This document shows, piece by piece, positions 1 through 60,436 of a DNA stretch of 64,000 nt. Numbering within the stretch: the first letter of the stretch is position 1; each line of letters starts with the position of its first letter. Below the pieces are notes generated by a model that saw only the letters and a list, made by a program, of their open reading frames with translations, was not told where the DNA came from and did no database searches. Source of the stretch: Casuarius casuarius (Eukaryota > Chordata > Aves > Casuariiformes > Casuariidae); the NCBI GenBank assembly GCA_003342895.1, contig PTFA01000041.1:5559423-5623422 (forward strand). Reading direction: 5' to 3'. The position numbers and the translations under genes were made by a program.

Positions 1-2979
1 GAGAAATTTTTAATTGCTGTTCAGTTTTAGGTGATTGTATGTAGTACTGATTTTTTTTTTTTTTTTAACACTAGCTGGTAGTATGGCAATTTGGTTGCCA
101 TGTGAATATATATCTGCAGGGTACAAATTGAAAGCCTGTTATTGTAGTTTACCAAGTATCCTGTGGTTTTCCTTAGAAAGGATTGCAAATTACATTTTTG
201 CATATTAAAGAACAGTGACTGCCCTTGAAATCACAGATGTACCATTACAAGTGTTTTATAATACCCTCACACTGAAGTTTCTGAGAAACCCAAATAGACC
301 CTTTTCCCATTTGTATTTCATGGATTACCTGTCTGCTGTTTGATAAATACTTTAACTTTGGGTCACACAGCTTAGTAGGGAAGCAAAACAAGAAAGAAGA
401 GATCTTGGAAAGCTGACATTTTCCTCGGCATTTATTAAAATCATTTCCTTAAGGGAAAATGATGGAAGGCCCTTCAGCCATGCAGTGAAGAAGGTAAGTG
501 TGAGCGGCTCTGCTGAGTTGGCATAAGGGCTCCTCAGAACTGCAGTCACTATTATGCAGTTACTTTTTTCCAGCTGGAAAGAGTTGAGCTACAGCTCAGC
601 CTCCTACACCCAGATCTGTAGAGCATAACACATCCTTAAAGTCACTCCATTTCTCCCTGAGTTTTGTGGCAGTAATGTCTGTGTTCTGTAGAACAGCAAA
701 ATGAATATGCCTCAGTGCAAAGCTGCCGATAATGCTTCAGTCCAAGATTAAGGTTTGTAATGTCAGCGCAGCTGTGGCATGATGATGATTATGCTGCTGA
801 CTTTTTTTTTGTATTGATCTGTGTCTTCAAGTAAAATTGGTTCATTTAGCTGTAGGTTAACCCAGCACTTCTGCTGACTGGTATTGTGCATTTGACTCAG
901 TGACAAACAATTCCCTGCCAGCTGCTAACCTCTGGGTTAAATCTGTAGCAAGAGTGTCTAGGATTACAGCCAGCGACCCTTGTGGGATTGATAGCTTGAT
1001 GCCTCTTTTGGTAGAGAGCATGTTAGTACTTATATGTTTTGAAAAAGCAGGTAAAATAATTTGGAATAGCAACAGCAGGAACCATTTATTTAGGTCTGTA
1101 ATGACACTGTGTTTACATCTGTGAAAGGTTTGCATGTTTAATTTTAAATGGTTATTTTACAATAAATAAGGGAGTATTGTAATAGATTTTTTTCTGATAA
1201 ATTTATGACTTGTTTTTTTTGTTTTAAGAAAGAAGTCTTTCATAATTGTTCTTATTTGTCCTGTCTACCTTTGGATCTGACAAGGCATAGTAAATTCATT
1301 TTTGTGTGGTGTATATGTGATGTAGAAATACAGGAGGAAAAAGGCATTCACGGTGCTCAGTGTTGCTGGGGCATTAGATAAATGCATACGTTTCTGTTCA
1401 AGGTTAACAGGACAGCAGTTTTGTTCGTTGTGTTGCTATATGTGACTAAGTGGGCCGCTGAGTGGCATTCACAAAAGGATCTGAAAGAGCCTGGTAGAAG
1501 TGTCTGTTTGATCATTTACACACCAGTCATTTGAAGAACACCAGAAAATGCGAAGTTTGAGGGAGAGGGCAGCCTGGGCCAGGAGGAACGGTATTTTAGA
1601 TCACTGTCCCCATGCAGGGTCTCCTGCTCAGTCATGCAGTTGCACTGGGACTGAGGAGGGATAACAGAGACTGGGAATTTGACGATGGAGTTACCTGCGA
1701 GGTTTTGGGATGAAACAGCTCCCCGGAGCGATGGTCGGAGCCCTTGCGACGTGCTTCACCCCAGCACAGAAACCCCAGAGGCTGCAGCTCAGGTTACTTA
1801 GTGTCTCTGAGAAATAATTATGATCTCAGACTTATGTAAAATGCAGAATTAATTGCACATTCAAACAGGAAGGTTTTTTTTTTTTTTTCTTTTTCCCCCA
1901 TTTCCTCCTGGGATCTTCTTGTACATATGCATTTTCACAGGTTTAGTAAAACATTGGCAGTATCCCTAAAAGAGGTATTTGGAGACTGTAGCAAATGAAC
2001 AACAGGTGTGAACAACAGGCTGTTGTATTCTTCTGTGTGTTGTAGTTTTCTGTAATTTTTGTACATCTTTTAAGATAAGGAGAAAAGTATTTTGTATAAT
2101 ACTACAGCAAGCAGTAGGAAGGTACCAATTTAAATAATTCCTTTTGCCATCCTCTTCTGCACACTTCTTATTCCCTGAGAAAATAAGTGAATTAGGTTCA
2201 TTACTCTTGTTGATTTTAACAGGAAAATGTTTTTTCTGGAAAACTATACATGCACAATATTTGAAAAGTTGTTTCTCTTTGCTGCCCTTAGATTTCCGTT
2301 CAGATGAGTGATTACCTACTTCCTCTACCCTTAAAGCCAGTTCTTTACGTGAATGTTCTACATTTCATTATTTTATTTATTTATTTATATTTCAAGTGTT
2401 TAGGATACTGTAATGAAGAAACATACTTTATATTATACTTCAAAGCCAGAGAAGCAGTATTTTAGTGTGATGTACGTGTATAGGCACAGCCATATATTTT
2501 ATGTTAGGCACTGTTTATTGTGGATGACTCTGTTTAAGGAGTGGGGATGCTCTTGAATTAGTAAGAGCATAAAGTTGTTGGTCTCCAAGTCCATACTGAA
2601 TTCCTCATGTAATGTGGAGAAATTACCTTTTCCTCCCTGGTTTCCCAAGAAAAAAAAATGGATTTGCATTTTTTTTTTTTTTAATCCTTTGGTAACTATG
2701 TGTTGATAAACCTTTTAAGCTTCGTTTTTGCTTACAGTTAAAGCAAACACTAATAAATGCAGTACTCGAATGTATGAAAGATATTCATGAGATGCAGTTG
2801 AGGGGGAGAAGATTTATTAAGTGGTGTCTTTTGTGTTATAAAATTAAGGAGAACTTAAAAACAAGTGCCGTGTTGTGAAGGATGATTTAGTTTGCTCATG
2901 AGATGTGTCTAGTTGGGAGGCACTGCTGTGAAAAAGAACATGAATTCTGAAAAATGAAACAAAGCTAAAAATCTTTGAT

Positions 2980-3689
2980 ACAAACCTTGTTTGCCCTTGT
3001 TTTATGAAAAGTTATAGATACAGTTTTCCATCTAGAAGAGAAAATAAATAAGACTTCTGCTCGACTGGTACAACCTGTGTTCATGAGAACTGTTCAGTGT
3101 TATAACCTGGCTGACTGGTCTGGAATAACTGCCCAGAAAGGAGGGTGTTTGTCACCGAGAGCTGCTTTTGTTCTGGAACCAGTTCCCCGTCTGCCCTGAA
3201 AACTGAGATCACAGCAGAGCCTGGAGCAGCAGCACCCTGGGGAGAAATGTCGTGCGGTCACGTGCTTGAAACCATAGGCAGAGAATACCATAGCTCCTGG
3301 GTAGCAAAGATACATGTATCTTTATATATATATTTATATATCTCCAGGTTTTTTCAGCAATGTAGCCAAGCCTGAAGGAGTTTGTTCTTCCAGCCAGTCG
3401 TCTGCTGAAAGCCTTCCAATTTCCAACTTTGTTTTCTTCTCATCATCGCTGTCGTAAAGCACCAGAACTTCATCTTTAACATTCTTTGCTCGCAAGAAGA
3501 CTACGGGCAAAAACACAGCTTAGAGTGCTTTTCGGTTAGGGTAGATTAGTTGCTCTTTACTCTAGATACGAAGCACTCTGAAAAAGGTACCGATAAATCT
3601 TGTCGTCTTTTCTCCTGTGACTACGTGAGGTTTGGATGATGTGAGCTGAGGCTCCTGTGTAGTGGATCTTACATCTTCTAAACTGTAGT
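2980..3689 (-). other. Antisense coding-like blocks, unidentified (possible nested or decayed gene)
   Basis: On the - strand, 3689 down to 3570 is open for 39 codons (includes YSLEDV and GEKTTRFIGTFFRV). It is preceded by a good acceptor (CTGTTTTTAG). A second block runs from 3500 down to about 3338 (includes KDEVLVLYDSDDEKK and LEIGRLSADDWLEE) after another acceptor (TTTTTGCCCGTAG). A 69-bp intron at 3569-3501 would join them in phase. The second block lacks a GT donor: it runs into ATATATA and a stop. Two further stretches follow acceptors, at 3236-3107 and from 3031 down. The composition looks protein-like, but I do not recognise the family. It could be a nested gene, a decayed gene, or chance. 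Confidence 0.3.
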
Positions 3690-5269
3690 CTAAAAACAGA
3701 CGCGTGTGTTGTTGTTATACAGTGAAACCAGGACATACAGTTCAGTCTTATTTTGGCTACGTGCCTTTGAAAGCTGTGAAAACTTCCAAAGCATTGCAGG
3801 TTGCTTTATTCCCCATGCTTGACACATGCCGTGGTTTTAGAAACATACCCAAAATTATTTACAGAAGTCTCAGATGGAAACTATAGTACTAGATTCAGTC
3901 ATATGGTTTTCCAAATGTTAGAGGTCCTGGGTCCTTTGCATAAATCCTAGGATTTTTTTTTTAAACAAGTATAAAAAATACATAATAATGGAGAGTGTGA
4001 AGTTGCTGTCTTCAGTGTTTGTTTCTTTTCTGTCTTTTCTTTTTTAAGTAATCTTTAGCTTTCTGCTGAAGATTGAGAGGAGACGGATAAAGGCGAACCT
4101 CTTAGCTGTGGGGCACCCATTTAACTCTTACCAACTCCAAAGGGAATTAATTTCTTTAGTCACGAGAATATATTTAAGGGACTATTTGCATTACTGTGCA
4201 TGTAAATGACCAGCTGGTGTTAACTGCAGCGAGCAGCCCACCAGAGTAAAAGAGAAGCGGAAAGAGGTGAAGTGCAAGGAGACGTTGGAGATTTATTCCA
4301 GCATTTCTTCTCGGGGCAGTGTTGGGGCAACTTACGTGCTGGGCTGCACCTGTGGAGCATTAGTTCTGCTTCTCCTTACACAGGTGACAGCAGGGCTGGT
4401 ACGGGCGACGCTGGGGCAGCACCTCAGCCCTCCATGTCTACCTGCAAGGCAGGCAATACCGTCTTTGCGGGGGCTGCCAGCAGCTGCTGCACGGCAGCGC
4501 GGGGAGACATGTGCGGCCTCTGCGGACCGGTGCTCCCGGGCAGTCTTTCCCTGGCTGTCCCAGTGAAAACCTCTCCCTTCACCCTGGCTACCTGTGGTGT
4601 TTTTTTTTTCCTGTGCGTTTCCATGGTGATTGTTTTCTGTTCCCTTTTGATTTTACTTGCTTGCAAATAGTAAGGCTTAGTCAAACGTTACTCGTTGCTT
4701 TCATTTTTTAAGGTCTTGAGAAACACCTGGGTGATGGGTTTGTTGTTTTTCCCACACAAGACTGTACCAGGTTGTTGCCTCTGAAACACGAGGCTGGGGC
4801 TGTGGAAAAGATGGCAAAGAGGTTAACGGCTCCGGCTCGTGGCCGGTCGGCTGCAGCATTCCTTCGTGGCCCGCCCTGGGCAACTCTGTTCTTCGCTTTA
4901 CCCGAGGTCAATTTAAAGAACTCTTAAAAAAAAAAAAAATCTGAGAAGAAGAGACATGGATTTATTTATTTTTAAGCAGATGATAGGTCATGAAATTGAT
5001 CTGTGACACAACATTTTTTTCCCTTAATTACGGTGGTGTTTGTGCAATGGGAGTGATAGGCTGTGATCTCTGACTGTAGAGGGAAGGAAGCAAAGTAAGT
5101 TCACTAGATGATTTCAGAACTGTGTAAGCATCGAAAAAGTGTGTTACTCTGTTGAGGTTTTAGCTCATCATCAAATCAGCCTCTGAGCTTTGGCGATGCA
5201 TGCTTACCTGACTTCTGCTCTTTAAAGAAACAAAATAATGTCTTATTTTTCCGATGGAAGAAGTGAATT

Positions 5270-5475
5270 TCCCAAGCCGCGCGCTGTGCTGGGTCCCCCC
5301 TGCGCGGCGGTGGGAGCGGCGGCTGCGCCGGCCTTCCCTGGCTGCTGCCGGGCAGCGGCTTTGCTGCCTCTCCTTCCTGCCACCACGGAACCAGCCGCGA
5401 GGTGGGACACCCAGCCCTCCTCCGCCTCCTCCGCCTCCGCCTCCGCCTCCGCCTCCTCCTCCCCCCCCCCCCAGG
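5270..5475. other. CpG-rich patch ending in a (CCTCCG)-type triplet repeat and C run
   Basis: This is a sharp GC- and CpG-rich island in AT-rich intron. It has many CpG dinucleotides at 5275-5400, then repeated CTC/CGC triplets at about 5417-5460 and a run of C at 5461-5472. The opposite strand is GGA/GGC-rich and could form G-quadruplexes. The long open frames here (poly-Pro or poly-Ser) are products of the repeat, not genes. It may be a small regulatory island or only a local GC repeat. Confidence 0.6.
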
Positions 5476-5704
5476 CTCAGTACTTCTGTCGCAATGCGCT
5501 TATGAGTTGAAGAAATGGCTTTTTTTTTCCCCCTCTCTACCTTGTATAATATATTCTGACCATGAGTCTTAAGGCCTAAAACTTAGATCTTTCTGAAGTA
5601 AAAATTGTGGCCGAGTCCGATGCAGTTTTAGAAGGTGTACAAATGTGTCATAATGATGACTGGGCTTTGCTGAGACTTTGTGTTTAATAATTTAATGTTG
5701 TTTT

Positions 5705-5850
5705 ATTTTTGAAGGCGGTGGAGAATTTAGGCTAGAGGCCCCTCAGACCATCTGCTCCGACCTGCATATAAGTTGCAAGCCAGCAATTTGCATCTAGTTA
5801 TTCCTAAATCGAGCCTAAAGCTCTTGCTGGACTAGCGCCTAAAGATGCTT
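5705..5850 (-). mobile_element. Possible degraded CR1 LINE 3' fragment
   Basis: The segment with CAGACCATCTGCTCCGACCT resembles the antisense CR1 3'-end phrase in which a group of bases reads like 'gaggccatctagtccaacc'. The match is short and diverged, so this is a weak call. Confidence 0.25.
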
Positions 5851-8084
5851 GGCTGAAACAATCTTCTAGAAAAGGAAAATATCAAAATACGTTGTGTTCA
5901 AATTCCTTGGGTAGCTTCAGTGACTAATCACCTTTTTTTCTGCTTTTTCTTTCTTTTTTTTTTTTTTAGGATCTTTCTACTTTTACTCCTCGTTGTTTTT
6001 GTTAGGTGTGCGAGATTAGAGCTTTCAGTGCTTACTCATCTCCCTGTGTGACAGTGCTTGGGAGCTACAGGCGCCTCTTAATTTTCCTTTTGATCAGCTA
6101 AACATTTTGAATTTGCCAAGACTCTCATTTTTAGGCGTTTTCTCTGGCCCTCCTGTCATTTGTGTAGCTCTCTTTTTACACTCATCTGAGCTTTTTTCAT
6201 ATCTGCTTAAAATGTAAGAACTGAAGCTGGGTTCAATATTTTTGGTATTGGTCTTGATTGATAATGCTTTTTAAAATCTTGTTTGGAAATTAAAATTCTA
6301 GCCTGGGCTTTACTCCAAGTCTGAAACTGGTTTACTCCACGTCTGAAACGGTTCACGGTCTGCTTCTTTCTGTGGCCATGTTTGAACGTAACCGCTGTGG
6401 CCTGGGGAGCTGGGAGAGTCACGGTGCCCAGGGTGAATCTCGTTGTGGCCCTCTGACAGTGTCCGTCTGTAACTTCAGTGCTGGTGTGTGCGTTCCCAGT
6501 TAAGTTAAATGCAAAAGCTACCTCTTTTTCTTACAGAGATGAGGATTTATTTTTGACATGATAAATCAGGATACTCCCCGAGAACCAGAAAAAGAAAATG
6601 ATACTGATCTTTGAACTATAAAAAGATCTTGGAAAATATTTTCTAGTCTATTTAACATTTCACTGTATAGTACAATTTAAGGGTATCAAGTGTTGTTAGT
6701 AAAGCCTGTAGCAGAGCTCCACCTAACTCCAGTACAGAAGGATCAGTCTTAAGACTTTCGCGTGAGAATTGTAAATTTTTAGAAATCTTGGAGTCTACAT
6801 CTAAATTAGAGATGATATTCTAATCACAATTTTTGTCCTGGAAGGAGGTAGAGTTTAGCAAATTGTACTCTCAGTGGTGGCCAGTGGAGATTTTTTGTTT
6901 GTGGGCATTTTTTTGGTTTTGCTTTTAATGTATGTGAAGCAAAATACCCCAAACTGCTGAGATGCTCATTGTGGACAAAGGCAGGGTCCTGGACTGGGTA
7001 GGTCAGGGCTATGTCCCAGTGTGCAGTTAACTTGTTTCTGATCCTAAGGGACTTCAGTATTCAAAACATCGCATTAAGGGGAAAAAACACATTTTTCTTC
7101 CTAACCTTTTTTTCCCAGATTTAATTACCTTTATTTAAGAAACTTATGGAAATAGTTGTTATTGTTGGCACAGGCTTTTGAAATGTTGCATACCTAGTAC
7201 CTACACATAAATAGCATTTAGAAAGAATAAATATTAATAATTTATTGTTCTTTGTAGCTATTATTAATTATAACTATTATAATTCTAAATTATTTTAAGA
7301 CGCTGCCTTGCTCTATAAATTGTAGCAGTAAATTATTGTTTTCCCTGTCATTTTTTAAACAAATGAAGGGCTCACAGGAAGCCTGAAACCAGAGTCTGAA
7401 ATTAAGAGCCAAGCTTATGACTCATGAACCAATATTTCATGGAAAATATTTTATAGTGAAAGATCTTTGATTTGGACCATCTCTGAGACAGTGACTTTTT
7501 TTAAGATGCTGATTTTGGCATGCAGAGTAATATGATGGAAATATTATCCACTTTAAATCTTTCTTTTGTAAGGATATGGTGACTTACAGAGCAGACTGCT
7601 AGCAATGGAAAAAACATTGGTACAGATTTCTATCACTGGTATTTCAGCTCCTGTATTTTCTCCTACTAATAGTTGAATATTGCTTGAGTTTAAATCTATC
7701 TTCAGTTATTCTATTACAAAATGGGTAGGCCTTTCATATGGTCACTTTTTTTCCATGACATTTTGAAACGCGAGGAAGAACTACTAACAACACTGAAGCA
7801 GTGCGAATGTATTATTTTCGCTCGGATGCAGGTAACCTTCTGATAGATAGTGCCTTTTGGCGATGAGTTAGTAACTTCAGGTATCTGCGTGCATCATCTG
7901 ATGCAGTTCTCTTCCAACCTTAAATCTCTGTTGCGTTGTTTCTAATGACAGTATATAAGGAAAAAATGATGACAAATTAAGAGGCCTTTATTTTCAAATT
8001 GTACAGCAAGTTAAGACATTACTTACTTAAGATCAGCTAGAGACTGAAATCTTATTTCCATATTGTGCAACCTCATTCCTTGCA

Positions 8085-8235
8085 ATGCTTCGGTAGGGGA
8101 ATGGCGATGGCCCAGCACGGCGTGGGCCGGCGGCGTCCGCGGAGGAGTCGGAGCCCTCGGCTGCCCTCTGCGGCGCCGAGATTCACCTCCTGCCCTTGGA
8201 GCCCCTTTCCCTGACCTCGTCCCCTTCGGCTCCTG
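8085..8235. other. CpG-rich patch
   Basis: About 150 bp with dense CpG (for example GGGCCGGCGGCGTCCGCGG) in an AT-rich intron. Both strands are open here because of the GC content. I see no protein family. It could be a cis-regulatory element or an unmethylated island. Confidence 0.5.
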
Positions 8236-10443
8236 CCAGGGGAATAACAGTTCATCAGAGCTAGCACTTTTTTGATAGCCCACGCTTCTGTAGAAAGACT
8301 TTGTCATCCATAGCTTTATTGCTTCTGTGTAACAGCCTTTAATAATGCAGGAATCTTGCGTGGGCGCATCTTGGCTGCGAGATGTGGCAATGGGTTTCTC
8401 CTTCCTTTCAGCCCCACAGGCAGGTTGTAAACCTGTACCGGGCTGTCGTTACTTCCCCCGTGGATGAGTTTCTAGGCATGGAGGAAATAAATGCCTAGCT
8501 GTTTAAGTGCAGTGTTTTGAAAGTTGAGCCCGTTTTTGTGTTACTGGTCCTATTTTGTTGATTGAATTTGCTTTGCCGTGCTGTAGAGTTTATAGAAAAA
8601 CTGTCTACAGTGAGATTAAAAAAATGCATTTTTAAAAAATTTATAGTGATGTATTTTGCTGTTTGATAGAAGATGAAGAGGATGGTAAAATATGGTATGC
8701 TTTGCTGTTTTAAAATACTGATACTCTTTACCTAACAAATTGCATTTTGAATTCAGCTTTATAGAAAACTGTCCTGAAATAAAAAATAATCCTTATCAGC
8801 ACTCTCCCATCTTACTGGGTTTTTTTTCTTCTTCTCCAAGTTCTAAGTGAGGCACAGAAAGCAAAATGAAAATGTTGTTTCTAATCACTCTTCTTTCAAG
8901 TCAAAACTTCTAGTAGTTAGCTGGCCTTCCTAAAGTCTTCTGGAAGCTTGGCTGCAAATCATGACTTCCAGGAGAATCAAAGCGACTTTCCCTTGTAATT
9001 CTAACATTTTTATTCCTTTGTGGTTTTGGTAATGATAAGCCCCCTTTCTAACTGAGAGGAAAAAAAAAAAAAAGTCGTCTATACGAGGGATTGTTGTTTG
9101 TCTGTTTCTAGACTCTTGTCAGTGGGAAGATGATGTTCACTCCAAAAGCGATCTCCAGGTACCAGCACCACGTGAGGCTGCTTGTCTCATGGGCTGCAGA
9201 ATACAGGGAGACGAGAAAGAAACCGTGGGAACATTAAAGGGAATAAAGCAGAAAGAAAACAAATTTGTAGACAGCAGTCTGGTTAGAAGAAAAAACGCGT
9301 AAGTGGAAGACTCAGTAAAATTGTAAGTAAAAGGGAAAGGAGAAAGAGAGGATGGTGAAGGAAGATGGGAAGCTGCCAATGGGAGAACTTGACCCTTGGG
9401 CAAAAAGCTTTTGTTTTGTTTTGGAAGAGCCAAGGCTTGATTCGCAGTTTTGCTGAGCTTCCATAGAGATAAGGCAAAGGGGAGAAAGACAGAGAAATGC
9501 ACAAAGCCGGGGTAATCACCTAAAACAAAACATGTCAGTGCTCATATGGAAGCTAGCATAAATGTCTGTATCAAATACACGAGAAAGTATATGCAGAGAT
9601 GAGGAGAGTGCAGGAAAACTGAGGCTGAAATGGCCATGCTGTGGGGAGCAAGGAAAATGATACAGAAAGACCTGCTGCTTTTAACAGCGTGCTCTCGGGT
9701 GGATGTGGGCATTTGAGGACTTGGTAGTAGAGTGGAATTTGAGAACAAATAAATTCAGGGGATTTTAATCTTGATAGGGAAAATAACATTTGTGGAAGTT
9801 TATATATAGGTTGGAATCTTTAATCCTGGTACATGCTTTTTAGGAGTGTTTTCTTAGAAGTTGTCACAGCAAGAAATAGGTCCATCTCTGAAGTATCAGA
9901 AAAGTTTGAAGTTTTCATAGATCATGACCTTTTAAAACACTGTGGCCTAGACTTAACTTGTTTACATTCAGCTGCAATAAAACTACTTACTGTAATCACA
10001 TCTATTCGTGGAAACCCATTTCTCTACAGTGGGCTACATATTTATTTTATAATACTTAATTCTTCTATAATTACATATAATAAGCTATGTTCCTGTGCTT
10101 AGCAATGGCTTTGGGGTATGGGTGGAAGAAACTAATGAAAAATGAATAGTTCCTGACTTCTTGTATACAGATTTCTAAAGCTGCTTTATCTGTTTTAATC
10201 CAAAAGCAACTCTGACACCCGAAGTCTAATCTCAAAGCTGTGTTGATGCAAATGATTTGCATGCCAAAAAGAGCCACTTGTGTGAAGAAGGGTAAAAAGA
10301 GTGGGCCTCAAGACTGATTTTTGTTTTACAAAAGCTGCTTAAGTATGTAAACTTGGTCTTATTAAAAAGAATGAGAAAATCTGTGTATACTGCTGGTCAA
10401 ACATAAATATTTTAGCATACTATACTTTCTTTCTTTTTTCCAG

Positions 10444-57833
<47,390 letters not shown>

Positions 57834-60240
57834 CAGAGGAGACTGGAATATTCCTATGGACGTACTGTTTCATCCATCCAATTTTTTTCGGGGTAGGCTG
57901 GGTGGGGGGGAAAAAAGACTTTTTCTTTTTCTTAATTTTTGTTTTTAAATCTGTCAAGCTGCCTTTACAGTGCCTCCCCATTGTGTAGCACACAAGAGTA
58001 AAATACCTAGTGGAAGGAGAAATCAGTGTTTGGGAAAGAAGATGGGGAACGATTTTTTTCTCACTTTCACTAACAGCTTTACCATTTTATGAGGATACAG
58101 CAAATCAGGTGCTTGGAAGAAGAAACAAAAAATGAAGTAGAGGCAGAAAAAGATTAAGAATTGTGCCATTTTTTAATACGCTGTACTCTTGAAGAGAAAT
58201 GACAGCATGAAAACAAACCACGTAGTCAAATGACTGTGCACTAGAGGAATGAAGTTGGGAGTGTTACATCTTAAAGTTTTCTCTTAGTATCTTTTTTACT
58301 TTTTGTTTTTGCATTCCTCATTGCTGCTTTCCAGGATAAATTCTTCCCCTTGCACAGCAGCAAATATGAAGTCTGTATTTACAGTAGCACAAGCCCCTGA
58401 ATAAAGTTTTGGGTTTTTTTTTTTCACTGCACTTTTTTCTGTAAACTGTCGTATTAGCATTACTCTTCATAATTATTATGCATATGTTATATTTGTTCTA
58501 TGCCTTTTATTGTATTTCAAAAGAGATAACTTGACCATAGTGCTGAACCAAATGCGTGTACAGGGATCAGAAGATCGTTCGTAATTTCATGATGTGTTTT
58601 ATTTATAGTATACTTGGGTGCGTGTGCCTTCCTGAGTTCTTGGAATCATTTATTTTTCCTTAATATAAAGATACAGTCGTTAAAGTATTCAGATGGTGAT
58701 GATAAGACTTGGGCCAAATCTCTGAAATTTGCAACAGATCTTGTGATCCTTTTGCAGATTTTCTTAGTGTTTAGAAGTTCAGTAGAATTCATTTTGAGGG
58801 ATTTTTTTTTTTTTTTATGGCCTGACTAGTTCATTCCTTCACTTCCAGGTCCATTGTTGCAAGCAATATTCTCAATTTTTATATGTTTACTTTAAATCAA
58901 AGTGAGTCTGTTTGTATAAAATAAAAAATAATAAAAAAATTGTTCCAGTGAGAAGGCCTGTAGAAGAGCAGAATGGTAATCTTAACAAGGTATTTGTCAC
59001 AAGTAGATTCGATTTTAAAACTAAAATAAAAACCCTCGAGTTTTTCAGTGTAGGTGCTTATAGAAATTAAAAATAACCAAACTGTGAACATAAGTTTCAA
59101 CTCTGATTATTAAGCTCTTCTGTTGTTGTTACTAATTCCCTCTTATTTTGCCTGTTGCCCCCTTGGGATTAGTAAGAACCCTCTATAGAAAATAATTTAT
59201 CAGAGTAAGCATAATTGCTCTACTCAATAATGCCCTAGGGTGATTTATGTTTTCCCATTTTTTTGCACAGTTTAGAAAGATACGGTTAAAAAAATCTCAG
59301 TTCCCTGAAATCCTTTCTTTGCGACTTTCACTGAAACGAATGGCAACAGACGTCCCTGATTTATGCACTACTGTGGTAAACCATAAAGATTCCATATTTG
59401 TTTTATTAAGCCCTATGGGCTTGTAGCAAACCTAGGGGCCCAGAGATGCACACTTTAACTCCAGTGCAATGCTGATCAGATGCCTCCAGATGGAGAGGCA
59501 CTGACAGGATTGAAGTGGGTAATACCGAACAATTTTCTGTTAACTTTCTAATGTGATTTGTGTAGTATGAGACATGAAGGCTTTGTCCATAAATTCTCCT
59601 GATGTCTTTCGGGCCTTTAAAATGATCTAATTCTCGTCATTTATTCTTGTGCCAACACATCAGAACTGTGAGTACCCAAGTCCATTTCTCCCTTGAACGT
59701 GGAATGTAAGGAAAGTCTTTATAACAGTAAAAATGCAAATCGGAGTATTTGAAACCTCTTTGCAAATAGCATCAAAAGGAACATTTTCAAAGCATTTGAA
59801 ATTTATCCTTTATAAGCATAAATTTAGGCTTTAAAAATATGTAAAATATTTTGATTTATCAACACTTTGCTAAACTATTTTTTGTTTAACTTGATATCAG
59901 GAATATTGGTTTTATCCATTTCTGGGTGATAGAGATATGAACTTTGGATTATGTAAAAAATCTCAATGCATCTACTATAATTTTTGTGAAGTTTATTAAA
60001 CTACTTTAAAGATTGTATAGTCTATTTATTGTATGTATGTACATACAGTCTGATACTTTAAAAAGTGGATTCCGTAAAACCTGGCTCAGTCTTGTTTAGA
60101 CTATTGAATATCGTTTTAGCCTTGTGCACTGGACTCTACCTCTGTATAGGAGAATTTTCCATATTCTTAATTAGTACTGATTCTGTGATTAACTTGGTTG
60201 TTTCTTGCACTAAGAATTAAAAAAAATCTGCTGTAAGTGT
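57834..60240 (+). other. CCNY: Probable CCNY 3' UTR (end uncertain)
   Basis: AT-rich sequence directly after the stop, without a new gene. Its length to the candidate signals near 60.2 kb (about 2.4 kb) is similar to my memory of the human CCNY 3' UTR. Candidate poly(A) signals lie at 58400-58405 and 58920-58925 (AATAAA), 60431-60436 (ATTAAA) and 60577-60582 (AATAAA). The true end or ends cannot be decided from sequence alone. Confidence 0.6.
58400..58405 (+). terminator. Candidate proximal poly(A) signal
   Basis: AATAAA followed within 10 nt by a G/T-rich and then T-rich stretch (GTTTTGGG and a T run), the usual layout of a cleavage site. Use here would give a 3' UTR of about 0.6 kb. Confidence 0.5.
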
Positions 60241-60430
60241 GGATTTTTTCTTTAGTTTCAGTTTTGCCGTATGAATCCTCTGCATTTAGATGGACATTTC
60301 TTTCCCTCATGGTTATAGGATAATTCTTTGCTTTTTCTTCTGGATTGTTCCAGCTTTGCCAAAAAAATATAGTACCTGTCAGTAAATCTTAATGAGTGTC
60401 TTTTGTTTGGAAGGTATTCGATACCATGTA

Positions 60431-60436
60431 ATTAAA
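60431..60436 (+). terminator. Candidate distal poly(A) signal
   Basis: ATTAAA, the commonest variant signal, followed by a TGTTGTGTTTAGTGTAG stretch that resembles a GU-rich downstream element. AATAAA at 60577-60582 is an alternative. Confidence 0.35.

Larger units (their letters stand above)
1..10443 (+). other. CCNY: 3' part of a CCNY intron upstream of the first visible coding exon
   Basis: This long AT-rich non-coding stretch ends in a pyrimidine-rich tract and AG just before 10444. I searched it by eye for sequence coding the human CCNY N-terminus (residues 1-51) and found none, so that exon should lie upstream of the window. It contains two CpG-rich patches (about 5270-5475 and 8085-8235), antisense coding-like blocks at about 3.0-3.7 kb, a faint old CR1 trace near 5.7 kb, and several poly-T runs. 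Short open frames elsewhere look like chance. Confidence 0.8.

Noticed and set aside
5238..5510. Two overlapping open frames rich in Ala/Pro/Ser
   Set aside because: Low-complexity translation of the GC-rich triplet repeat.
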